Source: a bacterium (GTDB lineage: Bacteria > Verrucomicrobiota > Verrucomicrobiia > Limisphaerales > UBA11358). Taken from it: 64,000 nucleotides of DNA. The notes under the pieces were generated by a model. That model ran no database searches and was not told the origin of the DNA. It was given only the letters and a program-made list of their open reading frames with translations. Location: the NCBI GenBank assembly GCA_021780905.1, contig JAJXXW010000074.1, forward strand, positions 1 to 64,000. Direction: 5' to 3'. Within the stretch, counting starts at the first letter, position 1. Every line of letters begins with the position of its first letter. The position numbers and the translations under genes are program-made. Positions 28,294-35,284 of this stretch are shown here, in pieces.

Positions 28294-30741
28294 TTACGCC
28301 CGCAACTCCGCCTGCAACTGCGTCTTCAGCGTCTCCAGAATTTTTTCATGCGCGGCATTCACATCCGCGTCGGTCAGGGTCTTGTCAGCGGCGCGATAAG
28401 TGAAGGCATAGGCGAGGCTTTTCTGGCCGGCGGGCACATGCTTGCCCCGGAACACGTCGAACAGCTCGACGGTTTCCAGATTCGCGGCCTTCGCCTGTTT
28501 CACCGCCTGCACAACGGCATCGTGGGTCACCGTTTCCGGCACCAGCATCGCCACGTCCCGCCGGCTGGAGGGAAACTGCGGCAACGCCTTGAACGACTTG
28601 GCCGGATTGCGCTTGGACAACAATAAATCCAAATTAAATTCCGCAAGGAACACCGCGTCGCGTAAATCGCATTTCTTCGCCAGCGAAGGCAACAACTGAC
28701 CGAGTTCGCCGAGCGGCAATTTTCCGCCGAGCGTCACGGCGGCGGATTCGAGAAACAGCGCCGTGCTTGCCGCGCGTCTGGCAAACGCCACGCCGCGCAG
28801 GCCGAACTGCTCCAAGAATTCCTCGGCCAGCCCCTTCAAATCGTAGTTGTCAAATTTGGCGGCGCGTTCGTCGCCGCTCCAGAAATTGAGCGCACGCTGG
28901 CCGGTGATGGCGATGGCGAGGTTGCGATTCTCCTTTGTCTGGCCGTTCTCGTTTTTGAACACACGACCGATTTCAAACAGCGCCACGTCGTAATTTCCCC
29001 GCGAAACATTGTGCCGCAGCGAGTGAATCAAGCCCGGCAACAAACTCGGCCGCAACACATCCATGTCCAAACTCAACGGATTGGCGAGTGCGACGATTTC
29101 GTCGGCATTCGGCAGTCGGACCTCTGACTTCCCGATCAACGTTTGTCCTTGGGCTTCGTTTAATCCGAGACCGGTGAGAATGCGCCGCGCCTCCGCAATC
29201 TGATCGTAAACAGCGTCGAACGCATTCGTGCCCAGCGCGCCGCGCGGCGGTGTGCTGGAGATTTTATCAATGCCATACAGCCGGCCGACTTCTTCGATCA
29301 AATCCACTTCGCGCTTCAAATCCACGCGCCACGACGGCACGCGGAATGTCGCTTCGCCGGGCTGCTGCGAAACGGTTTCCAGCCCGAGCTTGTTTAGATA
29401 CGACACTTGATCCGCGTGCGAGATGCCGATGCCGAGCAAATCTTTCGAGTGCGCGAAATGCAACGTAAGTTCCTTCGGCTGGGCGTGGGAGGGACAGACG
29501 TCCACGACGCCTTCCGCCACCTGGCCGCCGGCGATTTCCAAAATCAACTGCGCCGCACGCTGGCCGGCCCAGTCGCAAATGCCCACGTCCGCGCCGCGCT
29601 CGAAGCGATAGCTGGATTCGCTGCGCAGGCCGAGCTGCTTGCTGGTGCGACGGATATTTGTCGGCTTGAAATAGGCGCTCTCGATGAGCACATCCACGGT
29701 GGAGTTGTTGATCTCCGTGTTCGCGCCGCCCATGACGCCCGCGAGCGCAATGCCTTTGGTTTCGTCCGCAATCAAAAGCATTTCATTGCTCAAGGTGCGC
29801 TCCTGATTGTCGAGCGTCTTGAATTTCTCGCCGGCAGCCGCCCGGCGCACGACGATGGTCGGCTTGCCGTCCGCGCCTTTGGCAATGAGATGATAATCGA
29901 ACGCGTGCAGCGGCTGGCCGATTTCCAGCATGACGTAATTGGTCACGTCCACGACGTTGCTAATGCTGCGGATGCCGACTTTCTCCAGCGTGTCGCGCAA
30001 CCACGCCGGGCTTGGGCCGATCTTCACGCCTTGGACGACGCGGGCGGTGTAGCGCGGACAAAGCTCGGCGTCTTCGATGCGGACAGCGACCAAACTGTCT
30101 GTTCTGACTTCTGACTTCTGACTTCTGACTTCTGGGATTTTCAGGGCATTTCCCGTCAGCGCTGCGATTTCGCGCGCAATACCAATGACGCTGTTCAAAT
30201 CCGGCCGGTTCGGCGTGACTTCAAGATCATAAACCACGTCGCTGCCACTGCGGCCAAGATATTCCGCGAACGGCTGGCCGACCTTGGCATCCTCGCGCAA
30301 GATGAGCAGGCCGTCTTCCTTCCTGTGGCCGATGGCTTCGGGATCGAGGCCGAGTTCCTCGTGCGAGCACATCATGCCGTGCGATTCCACGCCACGAATC
30401 TTGCCGACCTTGATGGTGAACGGCTCCTTCTCGCCGGCGTTGGGCGGCAACGACGCGCCGGGCAGGATGAGCGGAACCTTGTCGCCGGGCTTGAAATTCT
30501 GCGCGCCGCAGACGATCTGGCGTTCGCCGTTGCCGTCGTTCACGCGGCAGACAGAGAGCTTGTCGGCGTTGGGATGCTTGTCGCGCGTGACGACCTGCGC
30601 CACGACGATGCCGTCGAACGCGGCGGCGATCTTCTGCACGCCTTCGACTTCGAGGCCGAGCATAGTGAGCCGCTCGGTCAATTCCTCGGGCGACCAGTTA
30701 AAATCAACGTATTGTTTGAGCCAGTTAAGGGTGACTTTCAT
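28294..30741 (-). CDS. pheT: Phenylalanine-tRNA ligase beta subunit
   Basis: The 815-residue protein is the beta subunit of PheRS. Domains in order: the EMAP/tRNA-binding domain (about 39-150, VVTRDKHPNADKLSVCRVND), B3/B4 editing region (FDYHLIAKGADGKP), B5 (ADQVSYLNKLGLETV), catalytic-like core (LNEAQGQTLIG, NPLSLDMDVLRPSLLPGLI) and a C-terminal FDX-ACB domain (FPSSRRDVAMLVPE). The ATG at 30741 (MKVTLNWLKQYV) is the standard start. The usual upstream partner pheS is absent. Instead a DNA methyltransferase stop overlaps this start by 4 bp. A heptanucleotide tandem repeat (30102-30134) encodes an unusual linker near residue 205. Confidence 0.97.
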   Translation of the reverse strand: MKVTLNWLKQYVDFNWSPEELTERLTMLGLEVEGVQKIAAAFDGIVVAQVVTRDKHPNADKLSVCRVNDGNGERQIVCGAQNFKPGDKVPLILPGASLPPNAGEKEPFTIKVGKIRGVESHGMMCSHEELGLDPEAIGHRKEDGLLILREDAKVGQPFAEYLGRSGSDVVYDLEVTPNRPDLNSVIGIAREIAALTGNALKIPEVRSQKSEVRTDSLVAVRIEDAELCPRYTARVVQGVKIGPSPAWLRDTLEKVGIRSISNVVDVTNYVMLEIGQPLHAFDYHLIAKGADGKPTIVVRRAAAGEKFKTLDNQERTLSNEMLLIADETKGIALAGVMGGANTEINNSTVDVLIESAYFKPTNIRRTSKQLGLRSESSYRFERGADVGICDWAGQRAAQLILEIAGGQVAEGVVDVCPSHAQPKELTLHFAHSKDLLGIGISHADQVSYLNKLGLETVSQQPGEATFRVPSWRVDLKREVDLIEEVGRLYGIDKISSTPPRGALGTNAFDAVYDQIAEARRILTGLGLNEAQGQTLIGKSEVRLPNADEIVALANPLSLDMDVLRPSLLPGLIHSLRHNVSRGNYDVALFEIGRVFKNENGQTKENRNLAIAITGQRALNFWSGDERAAKFDNYDLKGLAEEFLEQFGLRGVAFARRAASTALFLESAAVTLGGKLPLGELGQLLPSLAKKCDLRDAVFLAEFNLDLLLSKRNPAKSFKALPQFPSSRRDVAMLVPETVTHDAVVQAVKQAKAANLETVELFDVFRGKHVPAGQKSLAYAFTYRAADKTLTDADVNAAHEKILETLKTQLQAELRA
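30102..30134. repeat. Heptanucleotide tandem repeat inside pheT
   Basis: The unit TTCTGAC is repeated 4.7 times without error (30102-30134, plus-strand orientation). It encodes part of PEVRSQKSEVRTDS in pheT, in the linker after the tRNA-binding domain. Because the unit is 7 bp, gain or loss of one copy would shift the pheT frame. Confidence 0.9.
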
Positions 30742-31685
30742 TTGGAAATTAATTTTTTCTTGCGCGGTTTGCTGATGCGATACGCAACCGGTTTTTCCCG
30801 CAACGCAAATGTTTCTTCGTCCACTACGGGCGCATGGACACATTCAAAGTCGGTTGTGGAAAATAAATTCTCATTTTCTTCCAGAATTCGCCGGGCTGCC
30901 ATGCGGCAATATTCCGGGTCAATCTCAATGCCAAGACTGTTGCGTCCCCATTTCATGGCGGCAAGCATGGTTGTGCCGCTGCCGCTGAATGGATCAAGAA
31001 CCGTGTCTCCGTGAAACGAAAACATTCGGACGAGGCGCGTGGCGAGTTCGATTGGGAATGGTGCAGGATGCTCGCGTGTTGAAGCTCCATTGAGCGTCCA
31101 GATTTGGCGAAACCATTCGTTGAATTCATTTTTTGGAATCATGCTCAAGCACCGCTGTTCTTCAGTCGGCTGGCGATAGCCACCGGGCTTGCGTTGCATG
31201 AGAATGAACTCAATGTCATTTTTGACGATGGCGTTTGGCTCGTATGGCTTACCGAGGAACTTGCTGCTCGTGTTTGCCTCAAATGCCGCGTTGGAAATTT
31301 TGTGCCAGATAATCGGATTGAGATTATCGAAGCCAAGTTTGCGGCAGATGACACAGATGTCAGCGTGCAGCGGCACAACGACATGTCGGCCATTTTCCTT
31401 TCGAGACAGGCAGACATCGCCCACCACGCAAACGAGCCGCCCACCGGGCACAAGCACACGAAAGCTCTCTGCCCAAACCTGCTTCAGATCGTCAAGAAAC
31501 TCTTCGTAGTCCATAACGTGACCCAACTGGCCGGGACTGTCGTTGTAGCGCTTGAGTTTCCAATACGGCGGCGACGTTGCCACCAGATGCACGGACTCGT
31601 CGGGTATGTAGGAAAAACTCCGCGCGTCGCCTTGGTAGAGACGATGAGTTGTCGGCGTGTGACGGTTGTTGGATGCGTAGCGCAT
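30738..31685 (-). CDS. Type II DNA methyltransferase, beta class (SPPY motif)
   Basis: The 315-residue enzyme has the catalytic motif IV TSPPYW (37-42) near its N-terminus and the AdoMet motif I DPFSGSGTT at about residue 226. This order defines class beta amino-methyltransferases, and a SPPY form favours N4-cytosine over N6-adenine. It should protect host DNA from the neighbouring endonuclease. The ATG at 31685 lies one base after the endonuclease stop; an in-frame ATG at 31709 is an alternative. Its TGA overlaps the pheT ATG (ATGA at 30738-30741), coupling the translation of a defence gene to an essential synthetase gene. Confidence 0.9.
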   Translation of the reverse strand: MRYASNNRHTPTTHRLYQGDARSFSYIPDESVHLVATSPPYWKLKRYNDSPGQLGHVMDYEEFLDDLKQVWAESFRVLVPGGRLVCVVGDVCLSRKENGRHVVVPLHADICVICRKLGFDNLNPIIWHKISNAAFEANTSSKFLGKPYEPNAIVKNDIEFILMQRKPGGYRQPTEEQRCLSMIPKNEFNEWFRQIWTLNGASTREHPAPFPIELATRLVRMFSFHGDTVLDPFSGSGTTMLAAMKWGRNSLGIEIDPEYCRMAARRILEENENLFSTTDFECVHAPVVDEETFALREKPVAYRISKPRKKKLISK

Positions 31686-31686
31686 T

Positions 31687-32415
31687 TCAGTCAGAGTATG
31701 CCGAGACATGAGCCACAAGCGACTTCGCAAATTGCAGGAACGCTAAATCCTCGGTCGGCTCATTGAAATTTCCGTTGAGTCCGGTATTTTGTTCTGACGT
31801 AAGAAAAGCGGCTGAATTGTAATGCCGTTCACGAACAAGTTTCCGGCAAAACAACTCGTAACGTTTGGCGTAGGACGCGCTGACGAATTCAGGGAAAACT
31901 TTAAAGTGCGGCTCTTTCACTTTGACTGGACGGCGCGAACCGTCGCAATCCTCCAGAACAAAAATATAGCCCAACCACGGGCGAATAGTCTTGTTGAAAG
32001 CGCCTTCGCGAAATGCCGTCCACAAATCCAGTGCGCTGCCCATCGCCTCTTCTGTGCGATTGTTGAAATTGTTGCCGAACGACGGGCCAACCTGTGATTT
32101 GGTTTCCAGTGCGAGGAGCAACTGGCTGTCGCGAACCACGAGCAAGTCCCATTCTTTTGTCGGACGAAAAAATCCCGGCAGTTCGAGTGCCGAGTTGTGA
32201 AAAATATGTTTTTCCTTAATGCCAGCTTCCAGAATCAATTCGGTTATCAAATTTATGAAGCCATCCATTTGCGCTCCGCCTGTCACCGCACTGCGCGCGC
32301 CTTGATCGCGCTGGCCGGAAGTCGCCTGTTTCGTTGACTGGCTTTGGCGTGTTACCCAATAACTGGACACGGCCTTCGCCACGCGCTGTTTTAATTGTGT
32401 TGAATCAAGGTTCAT
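31687..32415 (-). CDS. PaeR7I/XhoI-family type II restriction endonuclease
   Basis: The 242-residue protein matches the PaeR7I/XhoI family. It has GAQMDGFINLI, LELPGFFRPTKEWDLLVV, a PD-(D/E)xK-type site (Asp90, Glu104, Lys106 in LALETKSQVG), then PSFGNNFNNRTEEAMGSALD. The family cuts CTCGAG, so that is the predicted target (inference from family). The next gene downstream is its presumed methyltransferase. The start at 32415 is 10 nt after the stop of a pheS 3' remnant, so the gene occupies the place directly after the old pheS end. At least five CTCGAG sites occur in this window (for example within 19357-19363 and 27581-27587). That is fewer than base composition would suggest, but my count is not exhaustive. 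Confidence 0.9.
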   Translation of the reverse strand: MNLDSTQLKQRVAKAVSSYWVTRQSQSTKQATSGQRDQGARSAVTGGAQMDGFINLITELILEAGIKEKHIFHNSALELPGFFRPTKEWDLLVVRDSQLLLALETKSQVGPSFGNNFNNRTEEAMGSALDLWTAFREGAFNKTIRPWLGYIFVLEDCDGSRRPVKVKEPHFKVFPEFVSASYAKRYELFCRKLVRERHYNSAAFLTSEQNTGLNGNFNEPTEDLAFLQFAKSLVAHVSAYSD

Positions 32416-32425
32416 CTTCGTTGGA

Positions 32426-32500
32426 TTAAAACTGTTTCAAAAACCGCGCATCGTTTTCGAAGAAGAGGCGGATGTCGCTGATGCCGTAGCGGAGCATAGC
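32426..32500 (-). pseudogene. pheS: 3'-terminal remnant of pheS (copy A)
   Basis: The minus strand reads AMLRYGISDIRLFFENDARF then LKQF and TAA. This is the classical C-terminus of the phenylalanine-tRNA ligase alpha subunit. Nothing upstream resembles the rest of pheS; the frame runs instead into a hairpin repeat (GCTACAAAGATGCCGCTCC) and stays open to an ATG at 32614, giving a chimeric 62-codon frame. The restriction gene starts 10 nt after the stop. A second copy lies at 33461-33535, identical at 64 of 75 bases and 18 of 24 residues. Confidence 0.85.
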
Positions 32501-32692
32501 GGTTTCCAGCTCCGTCAGGAGCGGCATCTTTGTAGCCCGCGCGTCCGCCAACGGCCCAGCCCCGTCGAGGCGGCATCTTCCGCGCATCATCATTTTCCGG
32601 CCGTTATTATTCACGTTTATGTCGCTCCTGATGGAGCTTGAAATTCATTTTGGTTCTGTTTCTACAAAGATTTCGCTCCTACGGAGCTTGCA
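32497..32692. repeat. Cluster of three small hairpin repeats
   Basis: Three related units occur within 200 bp. On the minus strand, CTACAAAGATGCCGCTCC with the GCTCCTGACGGAGC hairpin lies at about 32500-32533. On the plus strand, TCGCTCCTGATGGAGCTT is at 32622-32640 and CTACAAAGATTTCGCTCCTA with ACGGAGCTT at about 32665-32690. The GCTCC(N3-4)GGAGC core can form a hairpin. The outer copies are in opposite orientation and flank the space between pheS copy A and the 67-residue gene. Confidence 0.65.
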
Positions 32693-32721
32693 TTTTGCAC
32701 ATCGTTCAAATTTGTTTGATT

Positions 32722-32925
32722 TCAAATTGGCAGCGGTTGGCCATAGAGCCGTTGGAAAAGCTGGCGTTTCAATTCTTCGGGTGATAGTCCGGCGGGCAGC
32801 GAGGCCAGCGCCATTTCGCGCGCGGCATCGAACATCCTCACGCCCATGAGGAAGCGTTCCTCGGCGGAACGGGCCATGAGCTTTTGCCGGACAAGTTCGG
32901 CAATTTCTGCAGAGGTATCGGTCAT
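32722..32925 (-). CDS. Small partner protein of the adjacent nucleotidyltransferase
   Basis: The 67-residue product begins MTDTSAEIAELVRQKLMARS and contains EERFLMGVRMFDAAREMALA and EELKRQLFQRLYG. It is predicted helical and soluble with no signal. Its start codon overlaps the stop of the nucleotidyltransferase gene (ATGA, 32922-32925), so the two are translationally coupled. I recall this small protein type next to nucleotidyltransferases in other bacteria, which fits a toxin-antitoxin-like pair. That is inference; no catalytic motif is visible. Confidence 0.75.
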   Translation of the reverse strand: MTDTSAEIAELVRQKLMARSAEERFLMGVRMFDAAREMALASLPAGLSPEELKRQLFQRLYGQPLPI

Positions 32926-33458
32926 TTAACTTCCTCCCATAAATTAGCCAAATCAAGTTCCGTCGTCCAACGCTCAATGTAGGCGCGGTCGCAGCCGGTG
33001 GCGACGAGGTTTTTCACGTCGCGAAGTTGCAACTCGGAATGCGAATCCTTGGCCCAAAAAAGTTTGGAGAGAATCAGGTCCTCCTTGCTGACAATCCACG
33101 TCTCGAAGTCCTGAATTTTGATGCGCTGGCGGCGGTTGAATTCGGTTAGGCGATACTCGTTCTGCTTGCGGACGATGCAATCCACTTTGATGACGCTTTC
33201 ATGGTGGATCAGGTTGAACATGGATTGGTGGGCGATAGAACTGTCCACGGCTTCGCGGGAAACGTAGTAGTCCGGGCTGAACAATTTCACGACGCGCTCG
33301 GCATCAGCGGGACGCAGCGCGACGACGACATCAATGTCGCGGGTCATGCGCGGCTGGGCATAGTAATTCATCGCCATCGAGCCGGTGAGCATGTAGCCGA
33401 TCTTCGCAGCATCCAGGCGTTGCGAAACGTCACGAACGATGTCCAGTTCGTTTTGCAC
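32922..33458 (-). CDS. Nucleotidyltransferase (AbiEii/MNT-like), probable toxin-antitoxin component
   Basis: The 178-residue protein carries the nucleotidyltransferase motif GSMAMNYY (26-33) followed by RMTRDIDVVV with Asp41 and Asp43 as metal ligands. The rest (VSKEDLILSKLFWAKDS, ELQLRDVKNLV) matches AbiEii/DUF6036-like proteins often found in defence or toxin-antitoxin pairs. A GTG at 33458 is taken as the start. It lies 2 nt after the TAA of the second pheS remnant, so the upstream mini-frame may couple its translation. The 67-residue gene overlaps its stop. Confidence 0.85.
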   Translation of the reverse strand: MQNELDIVRDVSQRLDAAKIGYMLTGSMAMNYYAQPRMTRDIDVVVALRPADAERVVKLFSPDYYVSREAVDSSIAHQSMFNLIHHESVIKVDCIVRKQNEYRLTEFNRRQRIKIQDFETWIVSKEDLILSKLFWAKDSHSELQLRDVKNLVATGCDRAYIERWTTELDLANLWEEVK

Positions 33459-33460
33459 AA

Positions 33461-33550
33461 TTAAAACTGTTTCAAGAACCCTGCGTCGTTTTCGTAGAAG
33501 AGGTGTATGTCGTTGATGCCGGAGCGGAGCGTGGCAGTGTTCATGCTCAT
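33461..33550 (-). pseudogene. pheS: 3'-terminal remnant of pheS (copy B), forming a 29-codon frame
   Basis: The minus strand from an ATG at 33550 reads MSMNT, then ATLRSGINDIHLFYENDAGF, LKQF and TAA. The last 24 residues and the stop are a second, more diverged copy of the pheS C-terminus (homologous part 33461-33535). The ATG overlaps the vapC stop (TTATGA), and the TAA is 2 nt before the nucleotidyltransferase GTG. The remnant therefore sits in a continuous translated chain. Both copies share the unusual ENDA in place of the common ENDL, which argues for a common source. Confidence 0.85.
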
Positions 33551-33924
33551 AATGATTTCGCCAGTGGCAGGATGTCGTCAAAATGCTTGTCGCAGTGTTC
33601 CAATTCTAAGCCGTGGGTCACCACACAGGCGGCGATGATAACGTCATTTGATGGCGCTGTGATTCCCGATTGGCGGCACCGAAACGCCAGCTTGCGCGCC
33701 AGTTTCCAGACATTGACATCCAGGGCGAACAGGGACAATTCGACCTCCAGTTCATCCAGGGCTTTGCGTTCTTTGCCAACGCGAACGCCATTCCATAATT
33801 CCACAGCAATCAGGTCGCACCAAGCCGCCTCACCAGAGGCGAGCAAATGTTGAACGCGCATCGCGGATTCGGTTTGCCGCCCGCGCAAAAAATCAATCCA
33901 ACTGGAAGAATCAATCAACGTCAC
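33547..33924 (-). CDS. vapC: VapC-type PIN-domain toxin
   Basis: The 125-residue protein is a PIN-domain ribonuclease. The acidic residues are Asp5 (LIDSSSWIDFLRG), Glu42 (AVELWNG), Asp94 (PSNDVIIAACVV) and Asp112/Asp116 near the end. The GTG at 33924 overlaps the vapB stop (GTGA, 33921-33924) and is preferred; an ATG at 33939 would overlap vapB by 19 bp. Free VapC cleaves RNA, often tRNA, and is neutralised by VapB. The downstream gene chain begins with an ATG overlapping its stop. Confidence 0.88.
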   Translation of the reverse strand: MTLIDSSSWIDFLRGRQTESAMRVQHLLASGEAAWCDLIAVELWNGVRVGKERKALDELEVELSLFALDVNVWKLARKLAFRCRQSGITAPSNDVIIAACVVTHGLELEHCDKHFDDILPLAKSL

Positions 33925-34145
33925 TTCGCGGCCCCCCATTTGCGGCTTTGACGCATGATCTTAAGGTCTGCCTGCGTCATGAAATTCGGCATCGAGCCAT
34001 GCAGTCGTTTGGCCAGTGCGGCGAGCCGGTGGCGACGATTGAAATCTTCCACCGCGCCGACCACAGCTTCGCGCTTCGTCTTCGCGCCGGTGAACTTCAT
34101 GGCCTCCTCCATTGCCAGCTCAGGAATATCAATGGTCGTTTTCAT
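33921..34145 (-). CDS. vapB: VapB-type antitoxin
   Basis: The 74-residue protein starts MKTTIDIPELAMEEAMKFTG and continues AKTKREAVVGAVEDFNRRHR, the ribbon-helix-helix DNA-binding form common in VapB antitoxins. It should bind VapC through its C-terminal tail and repress its own promoter. It is the first gene of the minus-strand chain that runs to pheT. The overlapping stop/start with vapC is typical of the pair. Confidence 0.88.
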   Translation of the reverse strand: MKTTIDIPELAMEEAMKFTGAKTKREAVVGAVEDFNRRHRLAALAKRLHGSMPNFMTQADLKIMRQSRKWGAAK

Positions 34146-34151
34146 GCTTCC

Positions 34152-34179
34152 AATGTATTTTCATCAGGAATCCTGTCAA
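34152..34179 (-). promoter_or_regulatory. Candidate vapBC promoter with direct repeats
   Basis: On the minus strand TTGACA (34179-34174) and TACATT (34157-34152) are separated by 16 bp. The octamer AGGATTCC occurs twice around the -35 (within 34166-34173 and about 34189-34196), giving possible VapB binding sites. Transcription would begin at or just before the vapB ATG at 34145, so the mRNA may be nearly leaderless. Confidence 0.45.
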
Positions 34180-34309
34180 TCCTATTTCGGAATCCTCCGG
34201 TTGGTTCTGGAAAGCCGCTTTTCCAGCAGAAAATCTTGCCTGCCGCAAGCCGGCTTTTCCGGATTTCGCCACGCTGGACAGCCGGCGCGGGCGTTGTTAG
34301 CGTGGCGGC

Positions 34310-35263
34310 ATGAATTTTCTCGTCACCGGCGGCGCGGGTTTCATCGGCTCGCACCTATGCGAACGACTGCTCCACGACGGCCACCGCGTCTGGGCGTTCG
34401 ACGACCTGAACAATTTTTACGACCCGCAAATCAAACACCGCACGCTGGCGGCCGTCGCGTCGCTCGGCAAGCCCTTCGCCTTTGTCCACGGTGATTTGAC
34501 GGACATGAAGGCGGTGAACGAACTTTTTTTCGCCGCCAAATTTGACCAGATCATCCATCTCGCCGCCCGCGCCGGCGTGCGCCCGAGCCTGGAACAGCCG
34601 GCGCTTTACCAGCGCGTGAACGTCGAGGGCACGGTGAACCTTCTCGAAGCGGCGCACCAAGCCGGCGTGAAAAAAATCACCATCGCGTCGTCGTCGTCCG
34701 TCTATGGCGTGAACGCCAAGGTGCCGTTCAGCGAGCGCGACCCGATTTTTTCCGCCATCTCGCCCTACGCCGCGAGCAAGCTGGCGTGCGAGGCGCTCGG
34801 CCACGTCTATCATCACATCTACGGCCTGGATGTTGCGATGCTGCGCTTCTTTACGGTTTATGGCCCGCGCCAGCGGCCGGATCTGGCGATCCACAAATTC
34901 ACGAGGCTGATTGACGCCGGCCAACCGATTCCGGTTTTTGGCGACGGCAGCGCGGCGCGCGATCACACGTTCATCACGGACATCCTGGACGGTATCATTG
35001 CCTGCACGAAAAGGGAGTTTGGCTTTGAGATTTTCAACCTGGGCGAATCGCAAACCATCCGGCTGGACAAATTGATTTCGCTCATCGAAGCCGCGCTGGG
35101 CAAGCAAGCTGTGATTGAGTGGCAATGCTTGCAGCCCGGCGATGTGCCCATCACGTTCGCCGACATTTCCAAGGCGCAACGGATGCTGGGCTACCAGCCG
35201 CAGGTAAAGGCCGAAAAGGGCATCCCGTTATTTGTTGATTGGTTCTGCAAAAACCGGCAGTAA
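34310..35263 (+). CDS. NAD-dependent sugar-nucleotide epimerase (UDP-glucuronate 4-epimerase-like)
   Basis: The 317-residue protein is a short-chain dehydrogenase-type epimerase. The NAD-binding GGAGFIG is at 7-13. The catalytic Ser/Tyr/Lys are in IASSSSVYG and SPYAASK (Tyr153, Lys157). The blocks LAARAGVRPSLEQPALYQRV and RFFTVYGPRQRPDLAI favour UDP-glucuronate 4-epimerase over GalE or dTDP-glucose dehydratase. It would supply UDP-galacturonate for surface polysaccharides. It is divergent from vapBC and followed by a hypothetical gene after 21 bp. Confidence 0.9.
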   Translation: MNFLVTGGAGFIGSHLCERLLHDGHRVWAFDDLNNFYDPQIKHRTLAAVASLGKPFAFVHGDLTDMKAVNELFFAAKFDQIIHLAARAGVRPSLEQPALYQRVNVEGTVNLLEAAHQAGVKKITIASSSSVYGVNAKVPFSERDPIFSAISPYAASKLACEALGHVYHHIYGLDVAMLRFFTVYGPRQRPDLAIHKFTRLIDAGQPIPVFGDGSAARDHTFITDILDGIIACTKREFGFEIFNLGESQTIRLDKLISLIEAALGKQAVIEWQCLQPGDVPITFADISKAQRMLGYQPQVKAEKGIPLFVDWFCKNRQ

Positions 35264-35284
35264 TATGGCGAATCACGAGGCAAC

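Noticed and set aside
32426..32614. 62-codon frame ending in the pheS C-terminus as a functional small protein
   Set aside because: Its first half is a hairpin repeat and its second half a pheS remnant, so it is better explained as a chance fusion than as a gene.
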